From: Anaeromyxobacter oryzisoli
GTDB lineage: Bacteria > Myxococcota > Myxococcia > Myxococcales > Anaeromyxobacteraceae
NCBI RefSeq assembly: GCF_022690765.1
Contig: NZ_JALCZA010000013.1
Location: forward strand, 1-64,000
Direction of reading: 5' to 3'
Length of the DNA: 64,000 bases
Made by a program: the position numbers and the translations under genes. The notes under the pieces are model-generated. The model searched no databases, was not told the origin of the DNA, and saw nothing but the letters and a program-made list of their open reading frames with translations. Of the stretch, positions 1 to 7,830 are shown piece after piece; the stretch's first letter is position 1, and each line of letters starts with the position of its first letter.

Positions 1-65
1 CGGGCGACGCGCCCGCGCACCGACGGAACCGGCGCCGGAGGCGGCCCGGCGCGCGCGCATCGGGG

Positions 66-88
66 CCCCGCGCGCGCTGCGCGCGGGG
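66..88. other. GC-rich hairpin upstream of urtA
   Basis: A perfect 10-bp inverted repeat (CCCCGCGCGC, loop GCT, GCGCGCGGGG). No T-run follows it, so it is not a typical intrinsic terminator. It sits immediately upstream of the putative -24 element of the urtA promoter. It could be the end of an upstream transcript or a protein site. The function is unknown. Confidence 0.5.
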
Positions 89-104
89 TGGCACGGTTCT
101 CGCT
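89..104 (+). promoter_or_regulatory. Putative sigma-54 (-24/-12) promoter of urtABCDE
   Basis: The sequence TGGCACGGTTCTCGCT has the GG at 90-91 and the GC at 102-103, separated by exactly 10 bases. It matches the RpoN consensus TGGCACG-N4-TTGCW at all but one position (TCGC for TTGC). The expected start point is about base 115, giving a leader of roughly 47 nt before the urtA ATG. Sigma-54/NtrC control of urea uptake is well known in proteobacteria. I could not find a convincing NtrC site in the 88 bases available upstream. Confidence 0.6.
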
Positions 105-111
105 GAACCGT
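93..111 (+). other. Small hairpin overlapping the urtA promoter
   Basis: Inverted repeat ACGGTTC / GACCGT-type arms (ACGGTTC, loop TCGCT, GAACCGT) with 7 paired bases. It overlaps the -12 region of the putative sigma-54 promoter, so most of it would not be in the transcript from that promoter. It may be fortuitous. Confidence 0.3.
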
Positions 112-161
112 CCTCCGTCGCCTTCGCCATTTCACGAAGGGCCAACCAGAAAGGACGCCTC

Positions 162-1424
162 ATGAGACGCACTCCGCTCCTCTTCACGCTGGGCGCGGCC
201 GCCCTGCTCGCCGCCGCCGTCGCCCCTGCCCCCGCCGCCGCCGCCGGGCGCGGCGGCGGGACGATCAAGGTGGGCGTGCTCCACTCGCTGTCGGGCACGA
301 TGGCGATCTCCGAGACGGCGCTGAAGGACGTGGCGCTCATGGCCATCGAGGAGATCAACGCCGCGGGCGGCGTCGGCGGGAAGAAGCTCGAGCCGGTCGT
401 GGTGGATCCCGCGTCCAACTGGCCGCTGTTCGCGGAGAAGGCGCGCCAGCTCGTCGCGCAGGACAAGGTCGCGGTCGTGTTCGGCTGCTGGACGTCGGTG
501 TCCCGCAAGTCCGTCCTGCCCGTGTTCAAGGAGCTGAACGGGCTCCTCTTCTACCCGGTGCAGTACGAAGGCGAGGAGCTCGAGAAGAACGTCTTCTACA
601 CGGGCGCCGCGCCGAACCAGCAGGCGATCCCCGCGGTCGAGTACCTGATGAGCGCCGACGGCGGCGGGGCGAAGCGCTTCTTCCTGCTCGGCACCGACTA
701 CGTCTACCCGCGCACCACCAACAAGATCCTCCGCGCGTTCCTCCACTCGCGGGGTGTCAAGGATCGCGACATCGAGGAGGTCTACACGCCCTTCGGCCAC
801 GCCGACTACCAGACCATCGTCGCGCGCATCAAGAAGTTCGCGGCGGGCGGGAAGACGGCGGTGATCTCCACCATCAACGGCGACTCCAACGTGCCCTTCT
901 ACAAGGAGCTCGGGAACGCCGGGCTGAAGGCGACCGACGTGCCGGTGGTGGCGTTCTCGGTCGGCGAGGAGGAGCTGCGCGGCATCGACACGAAGCCGCT
1001 CGTCGGCCACCTCGCCGCCTGGAACTACTTCATGTCGCTCAAGAACCCGACCAACGACGCGTTCACGAAGAAGTTCCGCGCGTACGCGAAGCGCAAGGGG
1101 CTGCCGAACGCCGACCACGTGGTGACGAACGATCCGATGGAGGCCACCTACGTCGGCATCTACATGTGGAAGCAGGCCGTCGAGAAGGCGAAGAGCACCG
1201 ACACGGACAAGGTCATCGCCGCGATGGCGGGCCAGACCTTCCGGGCGCCCTCCGGCTTCGTCCTCGAGATGGATCGGACGAACCACCACCTGCACAAGCC
1301 GGTCTTCATCGGCGAGATCCGCCCCGACGGCCAGTTCAGCGTCGTCTGGAAGACGAAGGCGCCGATCCGCGCGCAGCCGTGGAGCCCGTTCATCCCCGGG
1401 AACGAGGCCAGGCAGAAGCTCTAG
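162..1424 (+). CDS. urtA: Urea ABC transporter, substrate-binding protein UrtA
   Basis: Periplasmic receptor that captures urea and delivers it to the UrtBC permease. The 420-residue product opens with an Ala-rich signal peptide (about residues 1-28) followed by a type I periplasmic-binding fold beginning IKVGVLHSLSGTMAISE, typical of the UrtA/AmiC branch of the branched-chain amino acid receptor family. The length and the five-gene order urtA-B-C-D-E are those of known urea transporters, which is the strongest evidence for urea rather than an amino acid. The ATG at 162 follows an AAGGA-like ribosome site (AGAAAGGACGCC). It is the first gene of the operon, 49 bases ahead of urtB. No urease genes lie in the window. 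Confidence 0.93.
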   Translation: MRRTPLLFTLGAAALLAAAVAPAPAAAAGRGGGTIKVGVLHSLSGTMAISETALKDVALMAIEEINAAGGVGGKKLEPVVVDPASNWPLFAEKARQLVAQDKVAVVFGCWTSVSRKSVLPVFKELNGLLFYPVQYEGEELEKNVFYTGAAPNQQAIPAVEYLMSADGGGAKRFFLLGTDYVYPRTTNKILRAFLHSRGVKDRDIEEVYTPFGHADYQTIVARIKKFAAGGKTAVISTINGDSNVPFYKELGNAGLKATDVPVVAFSVGEEELRGIDTKPLVGHLAAWNYFMSLKNPTNDAFTKKFRAYAKRKGLPNADHVVTNDPMEATYVGIYMWKQAVEKAKSTDTDKVIAAMAGQTFRAPSGFVLEMDRTNHHLHKPVFIGEIRPDGQFSVVWKTKAPIRAQPWSPFIPGNEARQKL

Positions 1425-1473
1425 CCCACTCACACGGGCGGCCGGCCCACGAGGCCGGCCGCCGGAGGTCGCC

Positions 1474-3060
1474 ATGCGCTCGCCGTCCGTCGTCGCCACC
1501 GCGCTCTGTGCCCTCGCGCTCCCCGCGCTCGCCGCCGCCCTCGATCCGGCGGCGGTGCGCCGGCTCGGCGCGGAGGGCTCGGAGGAGAAGCTCGCCGCGG
1601 TCCGGCAGCTCGTCGCCGACGGCGATCCCGCGGCGACGCCGGTCCTCCAGGCGCTCTCGGAGGGGACCCTGGCGCTCGCCGGCGAGCGCGTGGTGCGCCC
1701 CGTCGAGGGCCGGACGGTGGACGCCGCCACCGGCGAGGCGATCGATCCGCCGCCGGCGGACGCCGCGACCATCGACGTGAACAACCGGGTGCGCCGCGAG
1801 GTCGAGACCGGGCTCGCGGCGCTCCGGCTCCTCGATCCGGCGCGCGAGGTGCGCCGCGCCGCGGCCGAGGAGCTCGCCGGCGCGGCCTCCCCCGAGCTCG
1901 CGCCGCTCCTCGGGCGGGCGCTCGCGCGCGAGAGGGATCCCGCCACGCGCGCGCTCCTCGCGCTCGCCCACGCCCGGGCGAGCCTCGAGAGCCCCGATCC
2001 CGCGGCGCGGGCCGCGGCCGCGACGGACCTCGGCGCGAGCGCGAGCTCGGCGGTGCGCGCGCTGCTCGCCCGGCACGCGGGGGAGGAGGAGCCGGACGCC
2101 GCCGTCCGGCGCGCCGCCGCCGCCTCGCTCGCCGCCGTCGATCGGCGCCTCGCCCTCGGCGAGTACGCCGGCCGCCTCTTCTCCGGGATCTCGCTCGCCA
2201 GCATCCTCCTCCTCGCCGCGCTCGGCCTCGCCATCACCTACGGCGTCATGGGCGTCATCAACATGGCGCACGGCGAGCTCCTCATGATCGGCGCGTACGC
2301 GACGTTCGCCGTGCAGTCGGTGTTCGCGCGGCGCTTCCCCGGCGCGCTCGACTGGTACGTCGCGGCGGCGATCCCGGTCGCCTTCCTCGCCGCGGCGGTC
2401 GTCGGGATGGCGATGGAGCGCACCGTGATCCGCTTCCTCTATGGGCGGCCGCTCGAGACGCTCCTCGCGACCTGGGGGCTGAGCCTCGTGCTCATCCAGG
2501 CGGTGCGGAGCCTGTTCGGCCCGCAGAACGTGGCGGTGGCGAACCCCTCGTGGATGTCGGGCGGGTTCGAGCTCATGCCGGACGTGGTGCTGCCCTGGAA
2601 CCGCATCGCGATCGTCGGCTTCTCGGCGTGCGTGCTCGCGCTGGTATGGCTCTTCATCGGCCGCACCCGGCTCGGAATGTTCGTGCGGGCGGTGACGCAG
2701 GACCGCGTCATGGCGGGCTGCACCGGCGTCCCCACCGGGCGCGTCGACACCCTCGCGTTCGGCCTCGGCGCCGGGATCGCGGGGCTCGGGGGCGTCGCAC
2801 TCTCGCAGATCGCCAACGTCGGGCCGGAGATGGGGCAGGCCTACTGCGTGGACTCCTTCCTCGTGGTGGTGCTGGGCGGCGTCGGGCAGCTGGCCGGCGC
2901 GGTCTGGGCGGCGCTCGGGCTCGGGCTCGTCACGAAGCTCCTCGAGGGCTGGTCCGGCGCGGTGATCGCCAAGATCGCGGTGCTCGTCCTGGTGGTGGTG
3001 TTCATCCAGAAGCGGCCGCAGGGGATCTTCGCCCTGAAGGGCCGGGTCGTGGAGGGCTGA
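1474..3060 (+). CDS. urtB: Urea ABC transporter, permease UrtB
   Basis: Inner-membrane permease half of the urea importer, 528 residues. Residues 1-22 look like a signal sequence. About residues 25-225 form a soluble, Ala/Arg-rich helical region with HEAT-like repeats. The C-terminal 300 residues are the LivH-type membrane domain, starting near SGISLASILLLAALGLAITY and including the conserved GVMGVINMAHGE segment. The large extracytoplasmic N-terminal domain is usual for proteobacterial UrtB and distinguishes it from LivH (about 300 residues). It ends one base before the urtC ATG, so the two are probably translated together. ATG at 1474 follows GGAGG. Confidence 0.93.
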   Translation: MRSPSVVATALCALALPALAAALDPAAVRRLGAEGSEEKLAAVRQLVADGDPAATPVLQALSEGTLALAGERVVRPVEGRTVDAATGEAIDPPPADAATIDVNNRVRREVETGLAALRLLDPAREVRRAAAEELAGAASPELAPLLGRALARERDPATRALLALAHARASLESPDPAARAAAATDLGASASSAVRALLARHAGEEEPDAAVRRAAAASLAAVDRRLALGEYAGRLFSGISLASILLLAALGLAITYGVMGVINMAHGELLMIGAYATFAVQSVFARRFPGALDWYVAAAIPVAFLAAAVVGMAMERTVIRFLYGRPLETLLATWGLSLVLIQAVRSLFGPQNVAVANPSWMSGGFELMPDVVLPWNRIAIVGFSACVLALVWLFIGRTRLGMFVRAVTQDRVMAGCTGVPTGRVDTLAFGLGAGIAGLGGVALSQIANVGPEMGQAYCVDSFLVVVLGGVGQLAGAVWAALGLGLVTKLLEGWSGAVIAKIAVLVLVVVFIQKRPQGIFALKGRVVEG

Positions 3061-3061
3061 C

Positions 3062-4183
3062 ATGACACCCGCGCCCAGGCAGCCGATCGTCCTCCGCCTC
3101 CTCGCCGCGACGCCGCGCGCGGGCTGGCTCGCGCTCGGGGCGTTCGCCCTGACCGCCCTCGTCGTGGTGCCCGGCCTGTACCTCTTCACGCCGCCGGGAA
3201 GCCCGCTCCACGTCCCGGATCACGTCCTCACCGTCGGCGGCAAGATCATGTGCTACGCGATCGTCGCCGTCGCGATGGATCTGATCTGGGGCTACGCGGG
3301 GATCCTCTCCCTCGGCCAGGGGCTCTTCTTCGCGCTGGGCGGCTACGCCTTCGGCATGTACCTGATGCGCGGCATCGGGCGGGACGGCGTGTACCAGTCC
3401 GACCTCCCCGACTTCATGGTCTTCCTCGACTGGAAGGCGCTCCCCTGGTTCTGGCGCGGCACCGATCACCTCGCCTGGGCCCTCGCGCTCGTGATCGGGG
3501 TCCCGGCGCTCGTCGCCGTCCTCTTCGGCGCGTTCGCCTTCCGGTCGCGCATCAAGGGCGTCTACTTCTCCATCATCACGCAGGCGCTCACCTACGCCGC
3601 GATGCTGCTCTTCTTCCGCAACGAGACCGGCTTCGGCGGCAACAACGGGTTCACCGACTTCAAGCGGATCGCCGGGTTCTCCATCGTCGCCCCGGGGACG
3701 CGGGCCACCCTCTTCGCGCTCACCGCGGCCGCGCTCGCCGGGACCCTCGTGCTCGTGCGCTTCGTCGTCACGTCGAAGTACGGCCGCGTCCTCGCGGCGA
3801 TCCGGGACTCGGAGGAGCGGGTGCGGTTCCTCGGCTACGATCCGCTCTGGTACAAGCTCCTCGCCTGGACCCTCGCGGCGGTGCTCTGCGCGATCGCCGG
3901 CGCGCTGTACGTCCCGCACGTCGGCATCATCAACCCCTCCGAGATGTCCCCCGCGAGCTCCATCGAGATCGCGATCTGGGTCGCGGTGGGCGGCCGCGGG
4001 ACCCTGCTCGGGCCGGTGCTCGGGGCGGCGCTCGTGAACCTGGCGAAGAGCTGGTTCACGGTGGCGTTCCCCCAGCTCTGGGTCTTCTTCCTCGGGGCGA
4101 TCTTCGTCCTGGTGACGCTCTACCTGCCCGACGGCGTCCTCGGCCTCGGGCGGCGCGTGCTGCGCCGGGGGGTGTCCGCGTGA
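3062..4183 (+). CDS. urtC: Urea ABC transporter, permease UrtC
   Basis: Second permease subunit (LivM type), 373 residues with about nine to ten membrane segments. Recognisable family segments are the early WGYAGILSLGQGLFFALGGY (loop typical of LivM/UrtC) and the region around GRVLAAIRDSEERVRFLGYD, the cytoplasmic coupling helix that contacts the ATPases. It starts at the ATG one base after the urtB stop, and its TGA overlaps the GTG start of urtD (GTGA), showing tight translational coupling. Confidence 0.93.
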   Translation: MTPAPRQPIVLRLLAATPRAGWLALGAFALTALVVVPGLYLFTPPGSPLHVPDHVLTVGGKIMCYAIVAVAMDLIWGYAGILSLGQGLFFALGGYAFGMYLMRGIGRDGVYQSDLPDFMVFLDWKALPWFWRGTDHLAWALALVIGVPALVAVLFGAFAFRSRIKGVYFSIITQALTYAAMLLFFRNETGFGGNNGFTDFKRIAGFSIVAPGTRATLFALTAAALAGTLVLVRFVVTSKYGRVLAAIRDSEERVRFLGYDPLWYKLLAWTLAAVLCAIAGALYVPHVGIINPSEMSPASSIEIAIWVAVGGRGTLLGPVLGAALVNLAKSWFTVAFPQLWVFFLGAIFVLVTLYLPDGVLGLGRRVLRRGVSA

Positions 4184-5004
4184 CCGCCGCTCCCTCCCTC
4201 GCCATGGCCCGCGAGCCCGCACCGCGGGTCCCGGCGCTCGGCGCGCACGGCGCCGCCGACGTCTCGCACCGGGTGATCCTCTACCTCGAGGACGTCACCG
4301 TCACGTTCGACGGCTTCCGCGCGCTGAACGCGCTCTCCCTGTACGTGGACGCGGGCGAGCTGCGCTGCATCATCGGCCCGAACGGCGCGGGCAAGACCAC
4401 GATGATGGACGTCATCACCGGGAAGACCCGCCCCGACTCCGGGACCGCCTTCTTCGGCCAGGCGCTCGATCTCACGCGGCTCAGCGAGGCCGAGATCGCT
4501 GCGGCCGGGATCGGCCGCAAGTTCCAGAAGCCGACCGTCTTCGAGCACCACACCGTGTTCGAGAACCTCGAGCTGGCCCTGCGCGCCGATCGCCGCGCGC
4601 GGCGGACGCTCTTCGCCACGCTGGACGGCGCGGCGCGCGACCGGATCGCGGAGATCCTGGAGCTCGTCCGGCTCTCCGGCGAGGCGGGGCGGCTGGCCGG
4701 CCAGCTCTCGCACGGCCAGAAGCAGTGGCTCGAGATCGGGATGCTGCTCGTCCAGGAGCCGCAGCTCCTCCTCCTCGACGAGCCGGTCGCGGGCATGACC
4801 GACGAGGAGACCGAGCGGACCGCCGAGCTGGTGGTCGGCCTCGCGAAGGAGCGCTCGATCGTGGTGGTCGAGCACGACCTCGCGTTCGTGGCGCGGCTCG
4901 GCGGGAAGGTGACGGTGCTGCACGAGGGCGCGGTCCTCGCCGAGGGGAAGCTCGACGACGTGAAGGCGGATCCGCGCGTGGTCGAGGTCTACCTGGGGAG
5001 GTGA
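4180..5004 (+). CDS. urtD: Urea ABC transporter, ATP-binding protein UrtD
   Basis: One of the two cytoplasmic ATPases powering urea import, 274 residues from the GTG at 4180 (an ATG at 4204 is an alternative). Walker A GPNGAGKTT is near residue 67, the LSHGQKQ signature near 177 (His instead of the usual Gly, common in UrtD/LivG), Walker B LLLLDEP near 195, and the switch His in VVVEHD near 228. A preceding 25-residue extension is poorly conserved. It overlaps urtC by 4 bases and is followed by urtE after 4 bases. The longer upstream open frame is a shadow of urtC. Confidence 0.92.
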   Translation: MTAAPSLAMAREPAPRVPALGAHGAADVSHRVILYLEDVTVTFDGFRALNALSLYVDAGELRCIIGPNGAGKTTMMDVITGKTRPDSGTAFFGQALDLTRLSEAEIAAAGIGRKFQKPTVFEHHTVFENLELALRADRRARRTLFATLDGAARDRIAEILELVRLSGEAGRLAGQLSHGQKQWLEIGMLLVQEPQLLLLDEPVAGMTDEETERTAELVVGLAKERSIVVVEHDLAFVARLGGKVTVLHEGAVLAEGKLDDVKADPRVVEVYLGR

Positions 5005-5008
5005 CGCG

Positions 5009-5701
5009 ATGCTGAGGCTCGAGGACGTCCACCAGCACTACGGCGGCAGCCACATCCTGCGCGGCGTGTCGCTCGAGGCCGCGCCGGGCGAGGTCACCGC
5101 CGTGCTCGGCCGCAACGGCGTCGGGAAGACCACGCTCCTCAAGGCGATCATGGGCGTGGTCCCGATCTCCTCCGGCCGGATCACCTTCCGCGGCGAGGAC
5201 CTCACGAGGACCCCGCCGCACCGGCGCGCGCGGGCCGGCATCGGGTACGTGCCGCAGGGGCGCGAGATCTTCTCGCGGCTCACCGTGCAGGAGAACCTGC
5301 TCATGGGGCTCGCGGCGCGGCCGCGCGGCGCGCGGATCCCCGAGCGCGTCTTCGAGCTCTTCCCGGTGCTCCGGACCATGCTCGGCCGGCGCGGCGGCGA
5401 TCTCTCCGGCGGCCAGCAGCAGCAGCTCGCCATCGGACGGGCGCTCGCGATGGAGCCCTCGCTCCTCGTCCTGGACGAGCCGACCGAGGGGATCCAGCCG
5501 TCGATCATCAAGGAGATCGAGCGCGCGATCCGCGCGCTCGCGGCGGACGGCCGGATGGCGATCCTGCTCGTCGAGCAGTACTACGACTTCGCGAGCAGCC
5601 TCGCCGATCGGTACCTCGTCCTGGAGCGCGGCGAGATCGTGAAGCGCGGCGACGGCGCCGCGATGGAGCGCGACGGCGTGCGGGCGCGGCTCGCGGTCTG
5701 A
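5009..5701 (+). CDS. urtE: Urea ABC transporter, ATP-binding protein UrtE
   Basis: Second ATPase of the importer (LivF type), 230 residues, the usual family length. Walker A GRNGVGKTT is near residue 35, signature LSGGQQQQ near 133, Walker B LLVLDEP near 152, and the H-loop LLVEQYY carries Gln-Tyr where many ABC ATPases have His, as is normal for LivF/UrtE. It is the last gene of the urt operon. The ATG follows a GGAGG site that lies within the end of urtD. The next gene, on the opposite strand, ends 76 bases downstream. Confidence 0.92.
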   Translation: MLRLEDVHQHYGGSHILRGVSLEAAPGEVTAVLGRNGVGKTTLLKAIMGVVPISSGRITFRGEDLTRTPPHRRARAGIGYVPQGREIFSRLTVQENLLMGLAARPRGARIPERVFELFPVLRTMLGRRGGDLSGGQQQQLAIGRALAMEPSLLVLDEPTEGIQPSIIKEIERAIRALAADGRMAILLVEQYYDFASSLADRYLVLERGEIVKRGDGAAMERDGVRARLAV

Positions 5702-5777
5702 CGATTGTACGGAGCGAGGGCGCCCCGCCGCCGGAGCCCCAGCCCACCCGAGGCTCACAGTCAGCCGGGTGCGAGGC

Positions 5778-6320
5778 TCAGCCGTGTGGTGCGGAGACGA
5801 GCGCCGGGACGGAGATCCGCACCCGCACGTCCGGCTTCACGCGGATCGCGCCGAGCATGGCCGAGTAGGGGCGGATCCCGAAGTCGGGCTGGTGCAGCGG
5901 GACCTCCGCCTCGAGCCGGCCCGCCGCCTCCCGGACCGCGACGACGAGCGGGCGGGAGCGGCCGGCGAGCGCGAGCGTGCCGCGCAGCTCGTAGCCGCCC
6001 TGCCGCGGCGCGGCGCCGGTCGAGGTGAACCGGATCTCCGGGTATCGCGCCGCGAGCAGGACCTTCTCCCGGATCGCGCGCTCGATGTCCCGGACGTCGG
6101 CGGCGCTCAGGGCGCCGGGGAGAGGGCGCCCGTCGCGCAGCGCCGAGACCACGCGGAGCGACCCGGCGTCGAAGGTGGCCTTCACGGAGACCGCGGCCGG
6201 ATCGACCTCGATCGCGAACGCCTCGACCCGCAGCACGAGATCGTGCGCGGCCGCGGAGAGCAGCCCCTCGCGGAAGGTGAGGACCTCGCAGGTCGCCATG
6301 TCCGGTCCGAAGGTTGGCAT
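5778..6320 (-). CDS. YceI-like domain protein
   Basis: A 180-residue protein resembling the YceI family, beta-barrel lipocalin-like proteins that bind polyisoprenoid or amphiphilic ligands. Family hints are the repeated pattern of a FDAGSLRV strand, the stretch YPEIRFTSTGA and the terminal FGIRPYSAMLGAIRVKPDV, equivalent to the xFGi.....gl.i.d.V pattern of YceI. No signal peptide is apparent, unlike classical exported YceI, so this is likely a cytoplasmic variant. The ATG at 6320 was chosen because it is preceded by GGGAGG at good spacing; a second ATG at 6299 is possible. The ORF extends further upstream but without family similarity. Confidence 0.75.
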   Translation of the reverse strand: MPTFGPDMATCEVLTFREGLLSAAAHDLVLRVEAFAIEVDPAAVSVKATFDAGSLRVVSALRDGRPLPGALSAADVRDIERAIREKVLLAARYPEIRFTSTGAAPRQGGYELRGTLALAGRSRPLVVAVREAAGRLEAEVPLHQPDFGIRPYSAMLGAIRVKPDVRVRISVPALVSAPHG

Positions 6321-6499
6321 CCGTCCTCCCGGCGGCGCGTCCGTGCGTGGCGCGCCCGGGCGATGTCTTAGCGCAAACGTCGGGGCGGGCGCACGGCGAA
6401 GGGCTCGTCGCTGCTCGGTCGGAACATCCGGAGGGGGCGGCGAACGGCGAACGGTGAACGCTCGACGTGCACGAGATGGCGCGCCCCCGCCGCAGCTCA

Positions 6500-6946
6500 T
6501 CATCGGGTTCGGATCAGGGCCGGTCCCACCGCCGCGCCGAGCTTTCGCTCGACGGCGCGACCCGCGCTTCCGCCGAGCTCGACCTTGGCGCCGATCGAGC
6601 GGATCTCGAGCCGAGTCCCGCGGAACCAACCGCGCACGCCTCCGGGGCTGGGCGCCAGGAGCCGAACCTCGCTCCACGGGATGCAGGGCACGCCGGGCCA
6701 GAGCAGCGGCCGGAAGGGCCACGACGGGGCGAGGTGGAGCCCGCGCCTTCCGATGCCCACACGGAGCGCGTTTCCGAAGCCCACGCCCCTCATCGAGCCG
6801 CTCGCGAAGCGGTGCAGCGCTTCGAGTGGCTCGTCGACGGGCGGGTGGCGGGCGAGCAGGGCCGGGTGGCCGGCGATCGCCGCGAGGAGGTGCGTGAGCG
6901 CGATCAACATGCCCGCGACGAACAGCGGGAACCAGGTCGGGGCCAT
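6500..6946 (-). CDS. Small membrane-anchored hypothetical protein
   Basis: A 148-residue protein I do not recognise. Residues about 5-30 (FPLFVAGMLIALTHLLAAIA) form one membrane segment. The rest looks soluble, with alternating strands around IPWSEVRLL and TRLEIRSIGAKVEL, a pattern seen in small PH-like domains attached to a membrane anchor. The start at 6946 is the first Met before the hydrophobic segment; the longer open frame upstream has no protein-like composition. No function can be assigned from context: it lies alone between a YceI-like gene and an Imm10-like gene transcribed in the other direction. Confidence 0.5.
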   Translation of the reverse strand: MAPTWFPLFVAGMLIALTHLLAAIAGHPALLARHPPVDEPLEALHRFASGSMRGVGFGNALRVGIGRRGLHLAPSWPFRPLLWPGVPCIPWSEVRLLAPSPGGVRGWFRGTRLEIRSIGAKVELGGSAGRAVERKLGAAVGPALIRTR

Positions 6947-7183
6947 CGCCGTGATTCTATCCGACCGGCGGGGCGGCGGCTTCGCTCGCAGAGTGAGCGC
7001 GCGCCGAAGGCGCAGCGTCACCAGGCGCGCTGGGCCCCCTGCGCTGGGCGAGACGCAAGCACGGTCGCACGGTTCAGTGACGAATCGTAAACAGGTTGCG
7101 GGTCGATTGCTCGAGCTGCGCGCTTCCGGCGAACCATCGCGCCGACCGGCGAGGTCGCCGTATAACCGCGATCGGAGGTGATC

Positions 7184-7561
7184 ATGGGCGAGCGGGTGGC
7201 GCGGATCGTTCGTGTGCTGGAGGAGAACGGCGTGTTCATCGTGGCGTTCGGGGATCATCCAGAGTCGCCGGAGCGATGCATCCTGCTCCAGCGCACGCTG
7301 GAGCCGACCGCGGCGGATCGCGAGCTCGGCCACGATCGCGTACACCTCTCGGACGAGAGCGGCGCGGGGATGTACGGGGGGATCGTCGGCGCGTCGCTGT
7401 CGCCCGAGGCGTTGACGCTGACGTTGACCGACGCTGCCAAGGAATGCTTCGGTTTCGCGGAGCCGCTCGTGATCGATCTGCATTCGGCGGCGTACGAGCA
7501 CTCCGCGCTCGCAGAGGCGCTGCGCCGCGTGCTGCAGCCGGTCGAGGTGGAGCTGCGGTGA
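7184..7561 (+). CDS. Imm10-like immunity protein (orphan)
   Basis: A 125-residue protein that resembles the Imm10 immunity family, proteins that neutralise polymorphic or contact-dependent toxins. The resemblance rests on the opening VFIVAFGDHPESPERCILLQ, the central DRELGHDRVHLSD and GMYGGIVG, then LTLTLTDAAKECFGF and a terminal helix ALAEALRRVLQ. The ATG at 7184 sits 5 bases after GGAGG. An in-frame GTG at 7178 overlaps that ribosome site and is unlikely. No toxin gene is next to it, so it may protect against toxins of other strains or be a remnant. Its coding sequence is somewhat less GC-rich than its neighbours. The family assignment is by eye. Confidence 0.6.
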   Translation: MGERVARIVRVLEENGVFIVAFGDHPESPERCILLQRTLEPTAADRELGHDRVHLSDESGAGMYGGIVGASLSPEALTLTLTDAAKECFGFAEPLVIDLHSAAYEHSALAEALRRVLQPVEVELR

Positions 7562-7830
7562 AAGACGCGCGGGGCGCTGCGCGTCCGCGCCAGGTCGTCG
7601 CGCCTTCGTGGTTCACCTGGATCGCGAGTCGAACACGAAGATCGCCGTGGTCCGGACCGACGCGTTCTCCTGCGGCGTCCGGAGTCGCTCGAGGCGCGAG
7701 GGGCTCATCGTTCACTGCGTCGTCACGGCGCCGGTCGCCGACCGAGTTGCGGGACGGCTCGTCGCGTTCGCGTCACCACTGAACGGATCGTCAGACCCCC
7801 CGGGTAGAACTTCGGGCCGAGGAGCACACC

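Noticed and set aside
15-36. Possible NtrC binding site upstream of urtA
   Set aside because: GCACC followed by GGCGC shows only weak symmetry and does not match TGCACC-N5-GGTGCA.
7562-7830. Open frames between the Imm10-like gene and the SNF2 gene
   Set aside because: I looked for a toxin partner of the immunity gene, but the frames here have no protein-like composition and no ribosome site.
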